DNA of 64,000 nucleotides from Azolla caroliniana (Eukaryota; Polypodiophyta): the NCBI GenBank assembly GCA_043228905.1, contig JBHGNT010000002.1, forward strand, positions 2,418,001 to 2,482,000, given 5' to 3'. Under the pieces are notes generated by a model, which saw only the letters and a program-made list of their open reading frames with translations, made no database searches and was not told the origin of the DNA. Positions 29,677 to 54,961 of this stretch are shown here, one piece after another (position 1 is the first letter of the stretch; each line of letters begins with the position of its first letter). The position numbers and the translations under genes are program-made.

Positions 29677-30713
29677 GTTGTACGTGTGTATATATACGTT
29701 GTGTATTTTGCAGTTCTTGATCGACAATTTCAGTGAGTTCCAACTTGCATCTATTGGCAGCTTCATCATCCACGAGAGTGTCTTCTTCTTATCAGGCTTG
29801 CCTTATCTCTTCATGGAGATGTGGGGAGTGAAGAAATACAAAATCCAGGTTTGCAAACCATTGTCTAGAAAGCCTGTGATTTAGTCTAAGTAACTAGCTA
29901 AAAACGAAATAGAAAATAAAAGAAGAGGTAAAAAGGAATTAGCCAAAGTATATGCTCTATTCGAAATTTGTATTGTGCATGGATTTTCTATCAATAAGAT
30001 TAAGTCAATGTTTTATTTTTCCATGGGAGAGTGTTATTGAGGCCTTACACTGAGTTTTTGTTATGCTCTGTGCGATCTTGGTTTTCATCCAATCTCAATA
30101 GCTCATATATTTTATGATCTCAAAAGAATAGTTCAAGGATTATTATATTGTTGGTAACTTATATATTGTACAATCTTAATAGTTTATATATATTCTATGA
30201 TCTTGAATGTATAGTTAAAGGACATTATATTGTTGGTAATTTATATATCATATTGTCTTGACTGAGAATAAAGTGGTATATGCAATGAACCAAGACTAGA
30301 ATTTGTGTTATTACCTTCTTCTGAGGTTTTATCAAGAAAGCTTGGCTTTTACTGATCTCGGATTCCCTTCAATCTCGGTAGTTTACATATATAATATCTC
30401 CAATGAAAACCAAAAGGCTATGTAACAATCCAATGCTAATTAATGTTAATAAGCAATTTCAAAAAAGTCCAATCTCAATTAACACCAAATTGGCTCAATG
30501 CATGTTACACAAAATTGCAGTAAATTAAGTCAATCAAGGATGCTTTAATAAAAAAACTAATGATGATGTGGCATAGTGAATTGTAAATACACTTATAGAT
30601 CATCAGTGAACCTGTGGATGATTCAGACCTCCAACCCTTAAAGTTCAAGGCATCCAAGTCTTAACCACTAGAGCAACTCTTCAAATATGAGATATTGGGT
30701 ATATTGTGAAGTG

Positions 30714-30747
<34 letters not shown>

Positions 30748-33610
30748 ATTCTCACTCTTAATCTCACATTCACCCACCGATTGTATACCGTTCGCACTCC
30801 TTGTATTGACCTCACGGTCTAGAACTCACAGATTCCACTCCATGCTCGCCGGTACGTGTTAATGGTAGATATGACCTTTGTCCCTTGATGGTGATGGCGA
30901 TTATGACGGTCACAATGATGCAGGCTGTTTTGACTCTGCCGCCTTTCAAGAGTTTCTGCTTAACATCACCTTAATTCCTCTTCTTTCCCCCAGTTGACAC
31001 CGGTGGCCCTATTAACTCTCTCCCTTGGGTAGCTCAATTACACTTTAGAAATTAGAAGGCCTAAGTATAGGCTAGGTTCCCTGGCTCATTATCTATCGAT
31101 TTCTTTTTTGTTCACTGTTTTATTGGCCTTCACACACACGCACAAACACAGTGGACAATTCCATATGCCTTGAACGCTAATTCATAGGATAAAGTCATGG
31201 AGTTTGACTCTATGAACCACTAAACATAAGAAAAACATGATGCAAAGACCAATATTCTCAACAGGCAGATTTACTCGCATGTTGGGAACTGATTTATGAT
31301 ATCAGTTATTCTCATGGGGCTTCTGCCAAAGTTTTGCCAACACCATGTTTCATAGAATATTTAATTTCCTTCAATATCCATAGTTTGTATATGTTACCCT
31401 CTTGTAAGAGAAAGAAAGGTTATAGCACATGATCCCATACAGAAATGGTGAATATTAATATCTACCGGAAGGGCAAACATTCAGTTTTGTGTTGTATCTG
31501 AGACGATGATTGTTGACAACCCTGACCTCAATGATCCACAATTCCTCATCAGTAAAGGGCTGAACCTACCAAATCCTCCATCGTATGCAGCTCAAATATA
31601 TCACATACCATATACACTTTACATAAACAACTGGTGAAGCATCTATGCCCCTTTTTGTTTGTCACAGAAGGTTGAAAGCTTAGATAGTTTTTGTTTAAAT
31701 GTATAATGTGCCTTTTGAATAAAGACTTGTGTATGTTGTTGAGGATAAAAATGAACGAATTGTAGGATCAAGAGAAGAGATTGATTTGGTGTCAAAATAT
31801 AAACCTCTTCTTCCTGGCTTGCTTGAATAAAGTGTGTTTCTGATGGTCCAGAATAAAATGAACACACTACCAGCTCAAGAGAAGTGCATCACTCGGCTAT
31901 TGATATACCATACCTGTGTCAATCTACCATTAATGATAATATCATTTCCCGTCTTCAGGTGGATGGGTATGACAAGCAAGTTGCCTCTCCCATCATGGTA
32001 AAATATGGATATACTCTATCACTTTCATATTATATCATTTTGCAATACTGAAATTCAACTGAGCATGATTTTTATGTTCATATTTTCTGGCCACCCTTGG
32101 TTAGGAAGGTGGTGACTTTCCAGATCGTATCCTATTTCATCCTGGAGGACTTCATTTTCTATTGGGGTCATCGGATTCTGCACACGAAATGGTTATACAA
32201 ACATATCCATAGTGTACATCATGAGTAATGTTTTGCTGAAACCCTCACTTTTTGCAAATGTTTTGATCTCTTTTGGTTATAAATATTGAAGGTTGCTCTT
32301 ATCGTTACACAGATGGTGTGATTTTGTAGATATGCTACACCATTTGGGCTGACATCGGAGTATGCTCATCCAGCCGAAATCCTGTTTTTGGGCTTTGCGA
32401 CCTTCTTTGGTCCGGGAATAACAGGACCTCATCTCTTCACACTCTGGCTCTGGATGGTTTTGAGAGTGCTGGAAACGGTCGAGGCTCATTGTGGGTATGA
32501 TCTCCCATGGAGCCTTTCGAAGCTTTTACCTATATATGGCGGGTAATGTTTGTTAATTGAAGCTCTATTTTGATCCATTCGTCATATAAAATTTAAACGT
32601 ATAATAATATGTATTAGGATCTCGATGAAAAGACATGCGGCCAGAACATTTCCTATGTGTAGTCTCATGATTTGTTTTACAAATAGTTCCTACTGTGTAT
32701 GTGTTTTCTTTTGAAGAAATACAACTATGGCATTGTAATTCATCAAAATATTTGAGATAATTTACTCAAATGAGATGTATAGTTATCAATTAAAAGAGTA
32801 AAAAAAACCTTTTACAAAAAATGAACAAATTTTGATAGTTATCATATATTGAACTATTATCCATGGATAACATATTTTCTGGAACAAACGACAACTTCAT
32901 AAAAGATGCATAAATGCATTCACCGCACTATTCTATATTGTTATGGGCTAAATGAGAGTTCTTCTCTGATGAATTTGCGTTAAGACATTGATTTTTAGTT
33001 TTGTTTATTCCTACAAATTCTTAAGAGGGAGGTCATTTGAGACTGGATGTGTTCCTGTGAGAAAATGGAACACAAGAAATACAAATACCAAAAGAAGCGC
33101 TTGTTGTAATGAGGAAGGATTGTGCAGTGTCTCATTAGATTTGGTGTACAATGCATTTGAAACCATAAATGAGATGTATAAGATTATCCTTTCAATTCCC
33201 TCATTGGACACCTAGTCATATGGACTTGTTTTTCTCAATGATAATTAAACACAAATATATATATAGATATATAGATTTATTTATTTATTTATTTAGAGAG
33301 AGAGAGCATTGACTTGACTTGAATTAATAGGGCGGATTTTCATGACTACCATCATCGTTTGTTGTATACAAAATCTGGGAACTATGCATCGACATTTACC
33401 TATATGGACTGGTAATGGTGTAATTCTCTTGGGCTTCGTTGAATGTGACTTCATGATTATTGTATTCAAACCAAGGGATTCCATGTTTATTATGATTTTC
33501 GATGCAGGATATTTGGCACAGATAAAGGATATCGCAAACTTAAGTCATTAAAGCAAGACACGGAAGTATCCGAGGAATTTATCGTAAAAAACATGCTTGA
33601 AAAGTCTGAG
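29154..33610 (+). CDS. SMO2: Methylsterol monooxygenase, SMO2 class (seven exons)
   Basis: Removes C-4 methyl groups from sterol intermediates as the iron-dependent oxidase of the ER demethylation complex; SMO2 acts on 4-alpha-monomethyl sterols. Exons: 29154-29186, 29714-29848, 31852-31997, 32105-32224, 32330-32542, 33331-33411, 33508-33610. All introns are GT-AG and phases agree, giving about 276 residues, close to known SMO2 length. The three His clusters are HRILH (127-131), HSVHH (140-144) and HDYHH (220-224), with EAH near 196. The short first exon ending GWQ and the FLIDNFSEFQLASIGSF start match SMO2 rather than SMO1, which has a longer N-terminus. Two hydrophobic segments (residues 20-45 and 105-125) fit membrane anchoring. 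No lesion was seen, so it looks functional. Confidence 0.93.
29593..29672. repeat. (CT)n microsatellite in SMO2 intron 1
   Basis: About 80 bases of uninterrupted CT, about 40 bases upstream of the exon 2 acceptor, where it could act as an extended polypyrimidine tract. Shorter CT runs occur at 29198-29214 and 29346-29392. Confidence 0.97.
30615..30685 (-). other. tRNA-like SINE relic in SMO2 intron 2
   Basis: On the minus strand an A-box-like CTCTAGTGGTTAAGA is followed by a B-box-like GGTCTGAATC at tRNA-like spacing. No clear tail or target duplication. The rest of this 2-kb intron holds only a short CT run at 30715-30742 and nothing else recognised. Confidence 0.4.
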
Positions 33611-33617
33611 TTTTAAG

Positions 33618-35539
33618 CCAAGGGCTCTTAACAAAATTTGCACATATATCAGGAGGAACCAAATGGAATAAGGCAAACAAAGAGATTCTTTAGACTTTTA
33701 TTATCCTTTCAACATTTTTATGGTCTTTTTACAAACCTTCTAAACACATTTATCTCTCTCTCTCTCTCTCTATCTCTATCTATCTATCTATATATATATA
33801 TATATATATTAGTGCATTTCTGTTGGTTGGATATAAACGTCAATATATAACTTCATTGTCACATTCCAGTAACTTGATCTCAAGATTTATTTATTTTTGT
33901 ATAATTGTACAGGCAGTATTTTTGTTGACAAAAAAGTAATGCTAATTTAGTGTGAAAATGAGAGGAAAATTTTCATCTCTCGTGTATTTTTTTTTATACA
34001 GTCTGCCTTTAATAATAGATTTTGGAAAATGAAGATCATGTACAATACATTATTGTGTTTTGAGTGTCATTTGACTCAATATTGGGGATTCATTTGTATG
34101 TAGTAATAAAATTGCATAGCTAGGTAGCTATTTGAAAACAAATGAATTGTTAGAATATGTATGTTGTATATGACCACTTGCAAAATTATATGCATGTTTT
34201 TGTATCAAACTTCCTTGAACAAAAGAGTCATTCTCATCATAAAAAGCAATCAACTAAAAGGAAAGTATATTGAAGTGCATATATTTTTTAGAATTACTAC
34301 CTTTAGTTGGTGTAATGTATGATTCCCTTTAGTTGTATGAAGCAATTAGGGTTGGGTTTTTGACCAACTCTCTCTAGAAAAGTGATAATTCTCTCTTCAT
34401 CACACTACACTATAAAGTCAAAGTTCTTAGACCTAGCCTTTCGGAGAAATTGGTAAATAGACGTGTGGTTCAACATATCAAATAATTGATACAAAATCAT
34501 TGCAATGGCACAAGTTGCAACAACACTTTGCAATGCATTAGGGTACCCTTTCTTACGATAAAACATGCCACCTACAAACCCTACTTGGATGAAGATAAGC
34601 AAGATGGCCTCATTATCTCTATCCGATTTCAGAATAAATGAGTCCAGGTGAACTTGTCATCTTCATAATCATTTTTTATGTAGGATCTCGAAAGTATCTT
34701 GATCATTTTCGTGGAAGTATATAAAAAAGAGGTAGAATAAGAGGAAAACACTACAAAAGCCATGTATCTAATAGTAACTTACGGTGCCTCCACTAATTAA
34801 CAGTCCCAACAGAATGCGAGCATGGATAAAAAATATATGCTTGGCTTTTTATGTGAAACCTTGAGGTATCACAATGCATGTGTTGATTCATTAACATGAA
34901 AATATGAGAGAAAGATGTGTTGGAGATGGTCAAAGTACTTCCATATTGTTTGATCTGACACAATGGTTCTACAACATGATGATGGAAAAGCATGATAGGC
35001 AATGGAAATATCACAACACTTGAACAAAGAGATAGACAACAAAAAATCAATCCAAAATGCCAAAGATGGCGGTTGTCGTATAAACAATAATTACCCCAAC
35101 ATGTAGGAGAGCTCTCTTTCACACTCTCCAAAATGACCTTATACTAGGAGAATATGATGTTATTGAGAGCTTGATGCCATAAGTCCCTCGTACTTATACT
35201 CGAGTTTATATTAGCTCCGACCCAATTTGCCGTTTTCTCTAGTGTGTCCCTATGCACAACAACCAAGAACCGACCCACAATATGTCCATCTAAATACAAC
35301 ATATGAGTGCATTTACATATATATGAAATAAGAACTCCACATGAATCTCATATACCACTTGGTGAGCATGTACATAATCCTCAAACCTCAAATTGTGGTC
35401 CACGGTTCTCAATTCGAATCAACTTGTAAATTGTGTTCCTCATTTACCAATCTCATGTCAACATGCGAACCATGATTTAATGCTTCCTCAATCCACATCA
35501 TGCCATTGGAGATCCTAATTTGTTGCTAGCCTAATAAAT
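33618..35539. other. SMO2 3' flank and spacer, no gene recognised
   Basis: AT-rich. Contains a compound CT/TA microsatellite at about 33752-33810. Short minus-strand frames (34405-34602, 34793-35131) have hydrophobic stretches but no recognisable family. Confidence 0.5.
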
Positions 35540-35790
35540 ACAAAGAAACATGATTGCATGAGTTTGGATGATCCATTCCTCTTGCATAGATTTGAAGAGT
35601 TTTAAAGCTTCATCACAATGCCCACTTATTCATGCATTCCAACATATGGTATCCTGCATGAGGAGTTGGTTGAATGCATCTCGGGCTTTTCCCGAGGTGT
35701 CGCAATTTGAATACATATTGACCAAATCTTTTCCAAATAATGCAACTTCTTGACATAATCATGCATCTCTTCTCCCACGATAAGAGATCC
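35540..35790 (-). pseudogene. Pentatricopeptide-repeat (PPR) gene fragment
   Basis: A minus-strand frame reads GKDLVNMYSNCDTSGKARDA, then FNQL, DTICWNA, a stop, and ISGHCDEALKLFKSM. This is the LVNMYxxCG...A..F..M...D...WNAMISG pattern of plant PLS-type PPR proteins, which bind organellar RNA. EEMHDYVKK just upstream is in another frame, so at least one frameshift and one stop are present. Only about one and a half repeats survive. Confidence 0.62.
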
Positions 35791-37523
35791 CACGTTGTAA
35801 TTTACAATATTTCAATTTTTTCAAAAGTGACTACACTAGGACGACACTCTCATCTCACAAATGGACCCTCATAGAGCTTCATCATAGAGCTCATATGGAC
35901 CCTCCATAACAATAGTTGCAACAAAGATACAGATCAATATGATGGTTCGAGTGATAACAATAATGGCAACAACAACCCCTATGATAGTAATCCCAATGGT
36001 GGCAATGACAACAAGACATGTTCTCATGTTGTCAATGGCACACAACATGAACACCTCTAAATTGTGTATGTTTACCATTTCATATTGATGTAATTTAATT
36101 GTTAAAAGCAAATAAACATAAATGTATGGGTTGCAAACCTTCTATCTATGTGGTTAAAGTAATGGAGGCACATTGCTTACCAATCCAAGCTTTTGTTATT
36201 AACGTAAAAACACATAATACAAATAAAAGCAAATGTTCTCTCTTCTCGTTGGGCACACAATCCACCCAAAATGGTTTCAAAGATGGAATGCGATAATCAC
36301 CACATTGGCTACACACCATAAGTATGGTCGACATAGATATAGCAATGAATTATTAACGTAGTCATGAGAATGCAGATAACAATTTGTGATACTGCAATAC
36401 TCACATAATATCCAATATATTGGGAACCTACAAGGAAATGAAAAGATGCAACCAACCACATCTTCTCATCCCCGTGACAAATAATGTGAGAAGAGAAACA
36501 TCTCTCTCTTTGCACTCACAATCATGATCTTGAAACAAACAATGGAGCTTGGTGAGAACTTGATAGAGTAGATAGCATATGCACGTGTTGTCCTAATCAT
36601 GAATGAGGAGTATCTCAACCTATGACGTTGCTTTTCACCATCAATCGCATCATACATAAACCTTACCCAACTACTCCAAGTTGGACACTTCAACTTGTAT
36701 GTGCTCTCTATACTTAAGCATAGAAGTGAAAGATTTGAAGAAAATAATATATAAGCCATTTGACCATCTATCATTAGAATCAAGATGGATGTTTGTTTGG
36801 TGGGGATTAACCACCTCCAACACATTCATTATTTGCAACGCTTGCGTCCACTAAAGAATTTTTTTGTGGTCACAAAACATTGCTTTTTTGTTCGTGATGT
36901 ATGATTAATAGACCACATTTACAAAAAATGAAAGAGAGTAAAAATGATGTAAATGTATTAGAATTTGACCAATTCTTTATAATTTTGTGCTTGCAATTCC
37001 ATACGACTTCATCCATGGAAAGGAGAAACTCAAGCAATTAATAAATAATATTTCTAAACATTGATGATGATGATGGGAAGGCACCTAAACCTAAAGCCAC
37101 ACAAACAAAGCAAATGCCTGATGCGCCACACTTTCATAACAACATAACATTACCTTTAATGTTTTCAATCCTAAGGATGTAGGAGGTGCTTTTGTAGCGA
37201 ATCAATAAAAGATCACCCTCTCTCTAAACCATAGAAATAATCCCATCCTTCTCCTCCCAGAAGTGAAGCTCTGGCAACACAAGTAGGGGCTCCTAGGACC
37301 GCAAACATTCAAGAATGGGTTTCAAAAGATCAAGGTTACATCCATCATCTCATCTCCAAGTGTCTTTGCTGCCGACAAATGAAGGCCATTATCACTAGTG
37401 CATGTCCCTCGCTTCGGGGAACCAACCTCTCCCCGCCTTTCCCCATTTTGGATTGGCTCATGCGTTGGAGGTCTTTCTAGACTCTGTGTTTATAAAGATT
37501 AGAAAGTTAAGTGGTCGGCACCG
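35791..37523. other. Unassigned AT-rich region
   Basis: Several short minus-strand frames (35869-36111, 36277-36459, 36466-36825) encode hydrophobic segments. They could be pieces of a decayed membrane-protein gene, but start, splice sites and family are not recognisable. No repeats or RNA genes seen. Confidence 0.4.
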
Positions 37524-38039
37524 AAAGATGGGCAAACATGATGTGATATGGTCTTGACAACTGCCAGTTTCTCGAGAACACATGTTTCGATCCGAGCCAT
37601 AGAGCGGCTCCTCGGTCCTTCCTCTGACCCATACTCATCCTCTCTCTAGACCGCACACTCGACTTTGCCTCATGGTGATGCCATCCTCTCTCTAAAGATG
37701 GGCAAACATGATGTGATTTGGTCACGACAACAACTGCTAGTTTCTCGAGAACACACGTTCTGATCCGAGCCATGGAGCGGCTTCTGAGTCCTTCCTCTGA
37801 CCCATACTCATCCTCACTCTAGACCACACACTCGACTTTGCCTCACGGTGATGCCATCCTCTCTCTAAAGATGGGCAAACATGATGTGATATGGTCTCGA
37901 CAACCGTCAGTTTCTCGAGAACACATGTTCCAATCCAAGCCATAGAGCGGCTTCTTAGTCCTTCCTGTGACCCATACTCATCCTCTCTCTAAACCGCACA
38001 CTCGACTTTGCCCCTCATGGTGATGCCATCCTCTCTCTA
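37524..38039. repeat. Three ~170-bp tandem repeats
   Basis: Units begin AAAGATGGGCAAACATGATG at 37524, 37694 and 37867 (170, 173 and 173 bp), each ending near GATGCCATCCTCTCTCTA. Identity is high by eye. Open minus-strand frames across them are by-products. Confidence 0.93.
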
Positions 38040-38089
38040 GAGGCTATGCATGCATGTATGGGCGCACTCACACTCTCCAGGCCATTGCG

Positions 38090-38275
38090 AGGAGGGAGGA
38101 CATCCTCTCTCTAGGCCATGGCATGGCATCCTCTCTCTAGGCCATGGCATGACATCCTCTCTGAAGGCCATGGCATGGCATCCTCTCTCTAGGCCATGGC
38201 ATGACATCCTCTCTCTAGGCCATGACATGGCATCCTCTCTCTAGGCCATGGCATGACATCCTCTCTCTAGAGCAG
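38090..38275. repeat. 26-bp minisatellite upstream of the CHR4-type gene
   Basis: About six copies of GGCCATGGCATG(A/G)CATCCTCTCTCTA. The shared CATCCTCTCTCTA tail suggests it grew from the end of the 170-bp unit. It lies just before the probable 5'UTR exon at about 38300. Confidence 0.92.
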
Positions 38276-38299
38276 GCGACGCGATGGGGGAGGGCCGCA

Positions 38300-38681
38300 G
38301 TCCGACGTGGCGCCCTTGCCTTGCGGCGCCTCCACTCATCCTTTCCACGTGTCGCCACGGCATTGGCTGGCGCTGTCCCTGTAACCCACGTTCTCTGTAC
38401 CCCTCCCCTTTCTCGCCCTCTCCTTCTTCTTCTTCTTCTTCTTCTTCTTCTTCTTTCTGTCTTTCTCTGCCCTTTTCTTCCTTCGCCAAGGGTTTGCAGA
38501 GACGACGACGACGACGACGACGACGACAAAGAAGAAGAAGAAGAAACAAGAAGACTTCGACGAAAGAAGACTAAGAAGGGGACCAGTAGCCGAGTGTTCT
38601 CAGTGATTCCTATAAGCACTGACACATGCTACTTCAACATTCCCGGCATTTCTTCATCTCACTCTTTCCAACAATTCACTA
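38300..38681 (+). other. Probable 5'UTR exon of the CHR4-type gene
   Basis: GC-rich, with (TTC)n at 38421-38454, (GAC)n at 38500-38526 and (GAA)n at 38529-38547, then a good donor A|GTAAGT at 38682. The next acceptor with coding potential is at 41574, so a 2.9-kb leader intron is inferred. The start site is unknown and no cDNA supports this exon. Confidence 0.45.
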
Positions 38682-39130
38682 GTAAGTTCCTCCTCTCTCT
38701 GTCTCTCTACCGGGTCCTTCTCCCCCCCCCCCATTTCCACCTTGCTCTTGCATAATGATGACTGGGCCTTCAGTATTGTTTGGCTTGCACATCAATGCTA
38801 TGTTGATCCTTCACTATGCTAAGCTTAACATACACCATTATTGTGGAGGTTCATATGTCAAAGGCCACACTGGAGACGTGGAGCTTGGTATGGAAGAGAT
38901 TGTTTAATGGAATCATGGAAAAAGGTTCACATGGTAGGGATAGTACATGAAGCCATGGACGTTCATACATAGAAATTATCTTATACAAAACCACGATGGT
39001 TCATATGTGGAAAGGATTATGTATGTGAAGCTACTGTTGATTGGCTAATCTAATCGAATATTACAACACTCACACTGGTCTCCATGGTAGATGATGAGAG
39101 ATTCTAGGATTATCAGACTAGGACTCAAGT

Positions 39131-40010
39131 GTGACCTTTGTAATGTGAACACTACTAGAGCTGATAGCCTAAATGCAGCTGAAAGCCTAGGAAATCGGGA
39201 GAAATATTGCATGTTGTATGGTCCAGGGGTGAGATTTGTGATGTGGACACTAGTATAGCTAATAGCGTAGATCTAATGGCCTAGAAAAGCAAGGGGAATA
39301 CGGCATGCCCTAGGATGGTGACCTTTGTGTAGTGAACACTACTGTATCTAGTAGTCTAAATATAACAAATGGTCTTCACTGGTTTGATGGGATATACCAT
39401 CTGCTTTTCTGGTGATCTAACTCAATGTTCCAAAATGTCGATCCTTCACTTTGCTAACAGATATGCCATTGTGGAGGTTTTGGTAGAAGAGATTATATGA
39501 GAGCTGCCAAAGGCCCAGAAAAGCTAGGGCCACTCTATTATCAGCATGTGGCATGCTATAAAGTTATATGGTTCTCATGAACTTCTTGTATGGTCTAATA
39601 TCAAATCTTTTAATCCTTCCTTTTGCAAATCCATATGCTGTTGTGAACTTTCATATGGACGAGATTATGTCTAATTGAATCTTGTGGCACCACAATTCAA
39701 TGTAGATGTCTAGAAGGGGTTTACCAGATATGACCCTTGGGTTGTGAATACTCTAGCTAAATGGTTGAAATATAGCCAAGTTCCTAGAATACCAAGGGCT
39801 TCTTGCTAGTGGCATACAATGCTATAAAGTTCTATGGATGGATAGACGATATCCATTCAATGTTACTGTACCAGTATTCACATGACATTCTCAGCTTACC
39901 ATGCTGGGGCAGCCTTTGATGCATGAACACCATTGTAGCTAAGATCCTAAACATAGCCACAGGTCTAGAAAAGCTAGGGCTCCTTTATTATTGGGACATG
40001 CTATGAAGGG
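39131..40010. repeat. Diverged tandem repeat family in the leader intron
   Basis: At least five degenerate copies of a unit of about 90-180 bp: CCTTTGT..GTGAACACTACT..AGCTAATAGCCTAAATATAGC, followed by GGCCTAGAAAAGCTAGGGC and GGCATGCTATAAAGTT. Copies start near 39131, 39229, 39318, 39737 and 39908. Confidence 0.6.
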
Positions 40011-41583
40011 CTATTGCTGGTGGGGGGGATTTGATCTACCCTTTTTGTTAACTAAAAGTGAACTCCAAATTATTTGAAGTTTACCAACCGTTTGAAAAAT
40101 TGCAAAGAAACATTTTTGTGGTGTAATTTTGTTACCACCCTTCAACATGAAGCTTTAGTATAACTCTACTGCAGTCTATTTTCTAAACTAGAGCTCACTA
40201 TATCTGTCTCAAAGATTAGAAACATCCAAGGAAGAGGGCATACATGCTCCTCTATATTATTTGAAATATAAGAGTGCATATTTATGCTCCTCTAAAACTT
40301 TTGAGAAATAGCTACAATGTAAAGGTTGCCTGACCATGTGCATAGGGTTGTCCATCCGATTTTCTTAATAAAGTAGGTCTGATCTGTTTTTTTTCCTATT
40401 GAGGCTCGACTTGCAGCCTGCTTATGTGCTCTTCATAATATGTCAAACTAAGCACATCTGTCAGATTGAGGAAATATATGATGATTGTGTTTTACTTCTT
40501 TTCATACAGATTAGAGAATGTTTTGCATATGTACTTCATAATTGTGAAATTTTCATCCCAATGATTTGTAGATAACTTCTGTCTAAGGTCATGTGAAGCA
40601 AAATAATGGATGGAGACAAATGATATTCCACAAAATCTAGCATAGTATACACTTGTTCATTTGTTTGCTTTCATTCTTTGCCATCAGTTTCCTCGTTTGT
40701 TCTGGTTCTATCTGTTTGTTCAAAGATAAAACTGATATGCAAACTTAAAATATGTGGCTGTGTGAGCTGATTGTGAAAGTTGAAATTTACATAAGAGCCA
40801 GTGAAGAAGATCTTGTAGCGGTGAACATGTTCTTGCATGACCTGATTATTTTATTATGAATTGAATAGCTATTTTGATTTGATAAAATGCTTTCAGTCAG
40901 ACAATGAGTGGTATCTCCTTTGCTGTATTACATATTGACACATCTTACATTTTGCTTTTAGTTTTTAACACTGCAAGGTGCAGCTGTAAAGGAAATCTTA
41001 TGTTTATAAAAATAGTGCGAACAAGTTTGCTAAGAATTGGACTGCCTTCTGGCATATCTTACGCATAATGTTGGTTCCTTGGAAATTATTGCCCCTCTCA
41101 GTTACTCTTGGATCAACTCGATACAACTACCGTTGACTATCCTTGAAGTATGTGGAATACATCTTTGCATGTTACTTGCGATTTCCAATTCCAATTCCAA
41201 TCAATTGCAAAAACCCCTGTGGCGTTCCCCTCTACAAGGTACAGCAGAAAAGAAAAGCTTATGCAAATGGAAACAGCATCAAGACTTCAAAAAGAATTCA
41301 GCTACATGCTTGTGTTTCAGACACATAACACTAACTCTTTTTAACTATTGGCCCCTCTGTTATTCAAGGAGCAACCAGATTCTACTAGCTTTGAGAGTCC
41401 TCCAGAGATTTGGAATACAAGTTTATATGATAGTTATTATTTCCAATTCAAGGTTCAGATGGACTGCAATCACCCCCCTGTAGAATTCCCTCTCTACTCA
41501 CACCACTCATGGTGATCACCCAGAGAATGTTGCATAACTACTGCTGACACTAGCGTTCCTTTCAATATTTGCAGAGTAAGTGG

Positions 41584-54961
<13,378 letters not shown>

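Noticed and set aside
29557-29884. Leu-Ser and Arg-Glu repeat frames in the SMO2 intron
   Set aside because: Produced by the (CT)n tract; only the exon 2 part at 29714-29848 is real coding sequence.
37507-38625. Minus-strand frames over the tandem repeats and the 5'UTR exon
   Set aside because: Frames follow the repeat units and the triplet microsatellites; no recognised domain.
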